8,074 bases of DNA from an uncultured Porticoccus sp. (GTDB lineage Bacteria > Pseudomonadota > Gammaproteobacteria > Pseudomonadales > Porticoccaceae): positions 1-8,074 of the forward strand of contig CATLZI010000086.1 of NCBI GenBank assembly GCA_950063125.1. The letters are read 5' to 3'. Of this stretch, positions 1 to 3,690 are shown piece after piece; the stretch's first letter is position 1; every line of letters starts with the position of its first letter. The notes below the pieces were generated by a model that was given only the letters and a program-made list of their open reading frames with translations, did not search any database and was not told the DNA's origin. The position numbers were made by a program, and so were the translations under genes.

Positions 1-2
1 GC

Positions 3-74
3 GTCAGTTGTGAATCAGTAGACGACAGTTATAGCCTGTTGCCTCGGCCGGACAGCTGTTGTCAGAGATAATAA
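3..74 (+). CDS. Possible C-terminal end of an upstream gene (partial)
   Basis: This frame is open from the left edge of the window to a TAA at 72-74 and would encode about 23 residues, ending in PDSCCQR. The other two forward frames close within the first 21 bases. The stop lies 30 bases before the preferred TTG start of the ThiF-like gene, a spacing typical of a co-transcribed pair, so an upstream gene may end here. The peptide is too short to identify, and an open stretch of this length can easily arise by chance. It could equally be plain intergenic sequence. Confidence 0.3.
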
Positions 75-91
75 GTAGATAGAGTTTTGGC

Positions 92-98
92 GGGGGAG
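92..98 (+). promoter_or_regulatory. Ribosome binding site deciding the ThiF-like start
   Basis: GGGGGAG lies six bases before TTG at 105, a good Shine-Dalgarno match and spacing. It sits inside the longer reading that begins with TTG at 87, so it favours the shorter protein (287 aa). Confidence 0.5.
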
Positions 99-104
99 CG
101 AGGT

Positions 105-968
105 TTGGCAGAGGCCTTTGATTATCAAACAGCATTTTCACGCAACCTGGGATGGGTGACAGAGGCCGAACAACACCTGTTGTCCGCCAGGCGAATTGCT
201 ATTGCCGGACTGGGTGGTGTAGGCGGCAGCCATCTGCTTTCCCTGGCCAGGCTGGGCATCGGCAGCTTTCATGTGGCTGATATGGATATCTTCGAGTTGG
301 CTAATTTTAATCGTCAGGTCGGAGCGACCATTCCCAACCTGGGAAGGGCCAAGGTTGAAGTGCTGACAGAGATGGCTACGGCTATCAATCCCGAGCTCGA
401 CATAAAGACCTTTCCTGAGGGTGTGGCTCTCAACAACCTCGACGAGTTTCTGGCCGGTGTCGACCTCTATGTTGATGGGCTGGATTTTTTTGCTCTGGAT
501 ATCAGACAGGCAGTATTCGCTGCATGTGCCGACAAGGGGATCCCGGCTATTACAGCGGCACCTCTCGGCATGGGAGTTGCCCTGCTCTGCTTTATGCCGG
601 GAAAAATGACCTTCGAGCAGTACTTCAGAATGAAGGGATTGTCAGAAAACGAGCAGCTCCTGCATTTTTTGCTGGGGCTGTCACCTGCCATGTTGCAGTC
701 TGCCTATCTGGTGGATGATAGCAGGGTCGACCTGGCAGCCCACAAAGGCCCGTCAACCAATATGGCCTGCGAACTCTGTGCAGGTGTTGCTGCCACCCAT
801 GTCCTCAAAGTTCTCCTCAAGCGGGGTAAAGTACTGGCAGCTCCTTTTGGGCTTCACTTTGATGCCTATCGCAACTGTATGAAAACAACCTGGCGACCCT
901 GGGGAAATGCCAACCCGATACAAAAACTTGGTTTATTCATTGCCAGAAAAAGGCTCGGTATCCGGTAA
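105..968 (+). CDS. ThiF/MoeB/HesA (E1-like) family adenylyltransferase
   Basis: This is an E1-type ATP-dependent adenylyltransferase, a family that activates a carboxylate (usually the C-terminus of a small sulfur carrier or a peptide) as an acyl-adenylate in the cytoplasm. Numbering the longest reading from TTG at 87 (293 aa), the Rossmann nucleotide-binding loop GLGGVGG is at 41-47 and acidic residues follow at D65/D67. The NFNRQ arginine motif is at 73-77, GRAK at 86-89, and DGLD at 130-133 matches the DxxD metal site. There is no early in-frame ATG. I prefer TTG at 105 because GGGGGAG (92-98) lies six bases before it; TTG at 87 has only weak purines upstream. Conserved-looking residues (AFSRNLGW) begin just after, so later starts are unlikely. 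Odd points: only one CxxC (C228/C231) is visible, and the usual Asn after the second Asp is Phe. The substrate is unknown. It is not a clear MoeB or ThiF; its neighbour suggests a split relative of mycobacterial MoeY/Rv1355c. Confidence 0.85.
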   Translation: MAEAFDYQTAFSRNLGWVTEAEQHLLSARRIAIAGLGGVGGSHLLSLARLGIGSFHVADMDIFELANFNRQVGATIPNLGRAKVEVLTEMATAINPELDIKTFPEGVALNNLDEFLAGVDLYVDGLDFFALDIRQAVFAACADKGIPAITAAPLGMGVALLCFMPGKMTFEQYFRMKGLSENEQLLHFLLGLSPAMLQSAYLVDDSRVDLAAHKGPSTNMACELCAGVAATHVLKVLLKRGKVLAAPFGLHFDAYRNCMKTTWRPWGNANPIQKLGLFIARKRLGIR

Positions 969-989
969 GGATTGCCCGATTTGCCCTAC

Positions 990-2063
990 TTATCGAGTAG
1001 AAGTATCAGTGAAAACTTTTTCGATCGGTAATCGCAGCGAAGAGGGTGGTGTCTGCTTTTTGGGATAGCCGACTCTGAGCAGCATGTGCAGGCTTTCTCC
1101 CTCGGACAGGCCCAGTGTGTTCTGGCAGTTGTTTGCCAGCGTTGTCGCTGCGCCAACAAGATCAGAAGGGACAGTGCCTGTGGACAGTCTCGCCAGCTGG
1201 TCAGATATTACATAGTAAGGGTGAGCGGCGATATGCTGGCCATTGAGAAAGCTCCAGCTTCGGTTAAGGAGCATTCCGGCATCAAGTGCGCCGGTGACAT
1301 CCGGCGGGGCAATTACCGCCAGTAGTGCCGGTGCGCCAGCGACAGGTGCAGAATCCACTGCTGCCAGAAACTTGTAGATGCCGAGGCGGTTGAGTATTTT
1401 CATACGGTTCCAGTCACCGATAAATTTCAGCAGGTACGAGCCGCCCGGCGGTAATGCCAGCGTCTTTAAATCCAGTCCGTCAGCTTCTTTTACACTATCT
1501 TCGGAAAAGCGCAGGCTTGCCATCAGCCACTCGTGAACCTCTCTGGTCTGAAAGCGAATCTCCGAGGCTGATTTAACCAGTTGCCCGACCTGCCTGATCT
1601 GTCCGGGTTCATTGATGGCTATCAGTCTGGCGCTGCCCTCGGACAGCTCTCCCAGGCTATCCAGAACATCCCGGGGAAGCGGCGTGTTCTTGTAGGGAAA
1701 GCGATTGGTATGACGAATCGATGGGTATTGTTTGGTGCGCTCCAGCAAAGGCTTGACGGGTGATGGCTTAAAGGCCAGAGCCGCGTAGTAGGCCCGGTTG
1801 GCCTCACCTTCGGGCCACCAGTGAATCTCCGTTTTCAGATCCCTCTGCTGCGCAGCATTGACGATGTTTTCCACTGCGGCGCCCATCGATAACAGTGTTG
1901 CCTGGTTGTCGGGGGGGAAAGTGCGGCCGGTGACCCTGGCGTGATCGTAGCGCAATGACAGCTGTTCGCCGTTCCAGTGGAAATGCCAGGGTTGTGAATT
2001 GTCGGCGGAGGGCGCGCGATGCCCGGCATTGACCAATTGCAGGATCGTATTTCTGTCTGTCAT
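990..2063 (-). CDS. Acg-type nitroreductase family protein
   Basis: This 357-residue protein belongs to the flavin-dependent nitroreductase superfamily and most resembles the Acg (Rv2032)/Rv1355c-like branch. The FMN-binding N-terminal motif RAPSADNSQPW is at residues 16-26. GAAVENI follows at 61-67, a basic IRHTNRFPY segment at 117-124, and a C-terminal LLRVGYP strand shortly before the end. The length fits Acg proteins, which hold two nitroreductase-like halves in one chain. No signal peptide is seen, so it is probably cytoplasmic. The ATG at 2063 is the only usable start: an in-frame TGA lies upstream with no other start between, and the FMN motif starts 15 residues in. It has no Shine-Dalgarno sequence, and a sigma-70-like promoter ends six bases before the ATG. 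It converges on the ThiF-like gene with 21 bp between stops. Acg proteins are known to bind flavin, but their physiological substrate is unclear, so no reaction is assigned. Confidence 0.85.
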   Translation of the reverse strand: MTDRNTILQLVNAGHRAPSADNSQPWHFHWNGEQLSLRYDHARVTGRTFPPDNQATLLSMGAAVENIVNAAQQRDLKTEIHWWPEGEANRAYYAALAFKPSPVKPLLERTKQYPSIRHTNRFPYKNTPLPRDVLDSLGELSEGSARLIAINEPGQIRQVGQLVKSASEIRFQTREVHEWLMASLRFSEDSVKEADGLDLKTLALPPGGSYLLKFIGDWNRMKILNRLGIYKFLAAVDSAPVAGAPALLAVIAPPDVTGALDAGMLLNRSWSFLNGQHIAAHPYYVISDQLARLSTGTVPSDLVGAATTLANNCQNTLGLSEGESLHMLLRVGYPKKQTPPSSLRLPIEKVFTDTSTR

Positions 2064-2069
2064 GCCCGG

Positions 2070-2098
2070 ATTATGGGCCGCCTGTGATGCAGGGTCAA
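2070..2098 (-). promoter_or_regulatory. Sigma-70-type promoter of the nitroreductase gene
   Basis: On the minus strand, TTGACC (2098-2093, 5/6 to consensus) and CATAAT (2075-2070, 5/6) are separated by exactly 17 bases. Only six bases, CCGGGC, separate the -10 from the ATG at 2063. The expected transcription start is therefore at or within a base of the start codon, giving a leaderless mRNA, in line with the missing Shine-Dalgarno sequence. The match is seen directly; its activity is inferred. Confidence 0.6.
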
Positions 2099-2100
2099 AA

Positions 2101-2113
2101 CTATCTTTGATAG
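2101..2113. promoter_or_regulatory. Perfect inverted repeat next to the nitroreductase -35 box
   Basis: CTATC-TTT-GATAG is a perfect 5-bp inverted repeat with a 3-base centre, starting two bases upstream of the -35 box (2093-2098) of the nitroreductase promoter. A related palindrome, CTATGGATAG, lies about 40 bases further upstream near 2153-2162. The placement would suit a regulator operator, but arms this short occur by chance and no regulator gene is visible. Confidence 0.25.
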
Positions 2114-2222
2114 CCTTGTCGGCCTCTCACCATGCTGCTCGTGCTTCTTGTGCTATGGATAGTCTGCCGGCACCGTCAGGTTTCTTTACAGGCGGTGAAT
2201 TTTTCTCAAATCCCTATCTGGC

Positions 2223-2235
2223 CTCCCGAGGGGAG
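2223..2235. promoter_or_regulatory. Inverted repeat upstream of the sigma-54 promoter (possible activator site)
   Basis: CTCCC-GAG-GGGAG is a perfect inverted repeat centred about 94 bases before the predicted transcription start of the PEP-CTERM gene. Enhancer-binding activators of sigma-54 promoters commonly bind at roughly this distance. I do not know the PrsR binding consensus, so assigning it to PrsR is only a suggestion. The T/A runs between it and the promoter could allow DNA bending. Confidence 0.25.
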
Positions 2236-2296
2236 TCTGAAAAAAAATCTTTTTATATCAGCAAGATGGTGGTTTTTTTGGAGGAGCTTTTGATAC

Positions 2297-2312
2297 TGGC
2301 ATGCTTTGTGCT
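2297..2312 (+). promoter_or_regulatory. Sigma-54 (-24/-12) promoter of the PEP-CTERM gene
   Basis: TGGCATG (2297-2303), four bases, then GTGCT (2308-2312) closely matches the sigma-54 consensus TGGCACG-N4-TTGCT. The invariant GG (2298-2299) and GC (2310-2311) are separated by exactly ten bases as required. The predicted start is near 2323, leaving a leader of about 115 bases. In organisms with PrsT, the PrsK/PrsR two-component system with a sigma-54-type regulator is the expected driver of PEP-CTERM genes, so the context agrees with the motif. No functional data are available. Confidence 0.7.
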
Positions 2313-2353
2313 AACTATTACGGAAAGGTTGATCAGTTTTAATCTGATAATCC

Positions 2354-2382
2354 TCTAAACAGAACGACTAAAGACGTTTAGA
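2354..2382 (+). promoter_or_regulatory. Leader RNA with two mutually exclusive short hairpins
   Basis: TCTAAAC (2354-2360) can pair with GTTTAGA (2376-2382). A second copy of CTAAA (2368-2372) can instead pair with TTTAG (2377-2381) around a four-base loop. The two structures compete for the same 3' arm. They lie in the predicted leader of the PEP-CTERM mRNA, 55-80 bases before its ATG. The stems are short and A/U-rich, so a regulatory role is speculative. Confidence 0.25.
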
Positions 2383-2437
2383 CATAGAGTCATCTTTTCG
2401 GCAAACAATGGAACTGTAAGGTTCTAGGAGTGAATAA

Positions 2438-3379
2438 ATGAAAACGAACAATTTTGTAAAGCAGTTAGCTATAGGCTTGGGCCTCAGTGCTGCAATGGTG
2501 GGCAGCGCTTCAGCGGCAACCATGATCACCTCCTTTGATTACACCCAGGAATTTGAGTGGGTAGAACCGATCAATCCGGCCGGTGTAGTGAAAGAAGGTG
2601 CAACCTCTGGCGTTTCTGATGTCGATGGTTATACCAAGCTGAGCTGGGGTGTTCCTTCCAACAACTTCAATCTGCCCAGCAGTCTCGTCATCAATCCAGA
2701 AGCTGGCGACAGCACTACCCCGAGTAATAGCCTGACCAGTGGGAGTGGCGCGACTGGCCTGCAGGTTTCGACTGATGTGAATGCTACAACTTTCGCCCTG
2801 GGCCCGGTAGTTACCCACAACAACTTTGTGATTACTGACCCCGCCAACCAGTCTCTGCAAAACACGGCAGCTCAGGATTATGTTGTCCTGACGCCAAACG
2901 GTGGTGGCTCTGATCAGATTCAGGAAGTGACGTTCGGTGTGAGCTTTACCGAAACAACCAATAACCCCGGCAATCCCGGTGCCTGCCCGGCGGGTGTTCC
3001 CTTCAACGGGTTTGGCTGTGGTGATATCTTCGCGCTCACCAGCGACTTGCTTGATTTGGCCACGGCGCAACTCTTTAACGGTACAACATTGGGCTTCCTG
3101 ATCGATTCATTCTCGGTTGATGGCTTCACCTACGACGTATACGTTGCAGCACTGGGTCTGGGCCCTCTTAGCCCAGGGGCTTGCGCAGCAGCTGACGCTG
3201 GTGAAAACTGCATTGGTTTCACAACTGCAGAAAATGAGTCCAATAGCTTTCAGCTCGAGTTTGCAATTCTCGCCACTGAAAACATCCCTGAGCCCGCTAC
3301 TCTGGGCCTGCTGGCAGCCAGCCTGTTGTTGATGGGCCTGGTTCGTCGCAGAAAAGTAAACGGTAGCCTGTCTGCCTGA
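2438..3379 (+). CDS. Secreted THxN-family PEP-CTERM sorting-domain protein
   Basis: This 313-residue exported protein is a predicted exosortase substrate. It has a Sec signal peptide (basic MKTNNFVKQ, hydrophobic core, likely cleavage after ASA at 24-26). A Ser/Thr/Asn/Gly-rich mature domain contains the THNN motif at 126-129, the hallmark of the THxN PEP-CTERM family. The C-terminal sorting signal is IPEPAT at 283-288, a hydrophobic stretch (about 288-302), then RRRK at 303-306. Four cysteines (183, 194, 249, 258) could form two disulfides. Between the signal peptide and the tail there are two Lys and no Arg, so the mature part is acidic. In the family, the tail is recognised by exosortase in the inner membrane and the protein ends up associated with exopolysaccharide or the cell surface; the molecular role of THxN proteins is unknown. 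AGGAG lies seven bases before the ATG. The gene has its own sigma-54 promoter and terminator, so it is probably a single-gene transcript, with prsT next downstream. Confidence 0.92.
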   Translation: MKTNNFVKQLAIGLGLSAAMVGSASAATMITSFDYTQEFEWVEPINPAGVVKEGATSGVSDVDGYTKLSWGVPSNNFNLPSSLVINPEAGDSTTPSNSLTSGSGATGLQVSTDVNATTFALGPVVTHNNFVITDPANQSLQNTAAQDYVVLTPNGGGSDQIQEVTFGVSFTETTNNPGNPGACPAGVPFNGFGCGDIFALTSDLLDLATAQLFNGTTLGFLIDSFSVDGFTYDVYVAALGLGPLSPGACAAADAGENCIGFTTAENESNSFQLEFAILATENIPEPATLGLLAASLLLMGLVRRRKVNGSLSA

Positions 3380-3409
3380 TCTATCTGTAAGTAAGTGTGA
3401 GTACGAGAG

Positions 3410-3435
3410 CGGCGACCTTTGGTCGCCGTTTTTTT
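3410..3435 (+). terminator. Rho-independent terminator after the PEP-CTERM gene
   Basis: CGGCGACC (3410-3417) and GGTCGCCG (3421-3428) form a perfect 8-bp, GC-rich stem with a TTT loop, followed at once by seven T. It lies 30 bases after the stop and should separate PEP-CTERM transcription from prsT. Confidence 0.92.
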
Positions 3436-3525
3436 GCCTGGCTCTTTTTGTTTGGCTTTTTTGACTGGAATGTATAACGGGCTTCTATCGCATATCTCAC
3501 ATACGTTGTCTGGTCTGGCCACTGT

Positions 3526-3555
3526 CCACTCAGCTGCTATCCATTCAGCTACTAT
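3526..3555 (+). repeat. Imperfect 15-bp tandem duplication
   Basis: CCACTCAGCTGCTAT (3526-3540) is followed directly by CCATTCAGCTACTAT (3541-3555), matching at 13 of 15 positions. It lies just upstream of the candidate prsT promoter. It could be a pair of regulator sites or a simple slippage duplication; the sequence does not distinguish these. Confidence 0.5.
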
Positions 3556-3576
3556 CTATTTGTCCGCAAACCCTGT

Positions 3577-3606
3577 TTGCTTTAACCTTGGACGAAGTTT
3601 TATTAT
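3577..3606 (+). promoter_or_regulatory. Candidate sigma-70 promoter of prsT
   Basis: TTGCTT (3577-3582) and TATTAT (3601-3606) are 18 bases apart, each a fair match to the -35 and -10 boxes. The start would be near 3613, giving a leader of about 78 bases. The match is moderate in an A/T-rich stretch, so it is only a candidate. Confidence 0.35.
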
Positions 3607-3690
3607 CAAAGTCACAGCTTTATTTTTCGCAACAATGCTAATCACCTTCAAGCAAGCAGTAATCTCTGGCAGGTACAAAGGGAATTTTCT

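Larger units (their letters stand above)
2064..2437. other. Divergent intergenic region between nitroreductase and PEP-CTERM genes
   Basis: These 374 bases separate two divergent genes. The left part holds the nitroreductase promoter and its flanking inverted repeat. The middle (about 2190-2290) is rich in A and T runs and contains CTCCC-GAG-GGGAG at 2223-2235. The right part holds a sigma-54 promoter at 2297-2312, then a leader of about 115 bases with short hairpins and an AGGAG ribosome site. An open frame on the plus strand crosses the region but starts inside the nitroreductase gene and shows no protein-like features. Confidence 0.7.
3380..3690. other. Intergenic region before prsT
   Basis: This 311-base gap holds the terminator at its left end, a 15-bp tandem repeat at 3526-3555, a candidate sigma-70 promoter at 3577-3606 and the prsT ribosome site AAGGGA (3678-3683, seven bases before the ATG). 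No sigma-54 motif with the invariant GG-N10-GC was found here. One open frame (ATG at 3470) ends at a TGA overlapping the prsT ATG, but it lacks a ribosome site and is read as chance. Confidence 0.7.

Noticed and set aside
8..35. TTGTGA-N16-TATAGC as a promoter for the ThiF-like gene
   Set aside because: Each box matches at only four of six positions, and an upstream gene may read through this point, so it is not listed as a feature.
969..989. Possible bidirectional terminator between the convergent ThiF-like and nitroreductase genes
   Set aside because: The 21-base gap has no GC-rich inverted repeat and no T-run on either strand.
1999..2358. A 119-residue plus-strand open frame across the divergent intergenic region
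   Set aside because: It starts inside the nitroreductase gene, crosses both promoters, has a low-complexity sequence and no family features.
2510..3070. A 186-residue minus-strand open frame inside the PEP-CTERM gene
   Set aside because: It is fully antisense to a gene with a clear signal peptide and sorting tail, and shows no domain.
3462..3479. TTGACT followed by TATAAC, both good promoter boxes
   Set aside because: They are only six bases apart, so they cannot be the -35 and -10 of one promoter; the -35 options at better spacing are poor.
3511..3530. TGGCCAC upstream of prsT as a sigma-54 -24 element
   Set aside because: The invariant GC is not present ten bases after the GG.
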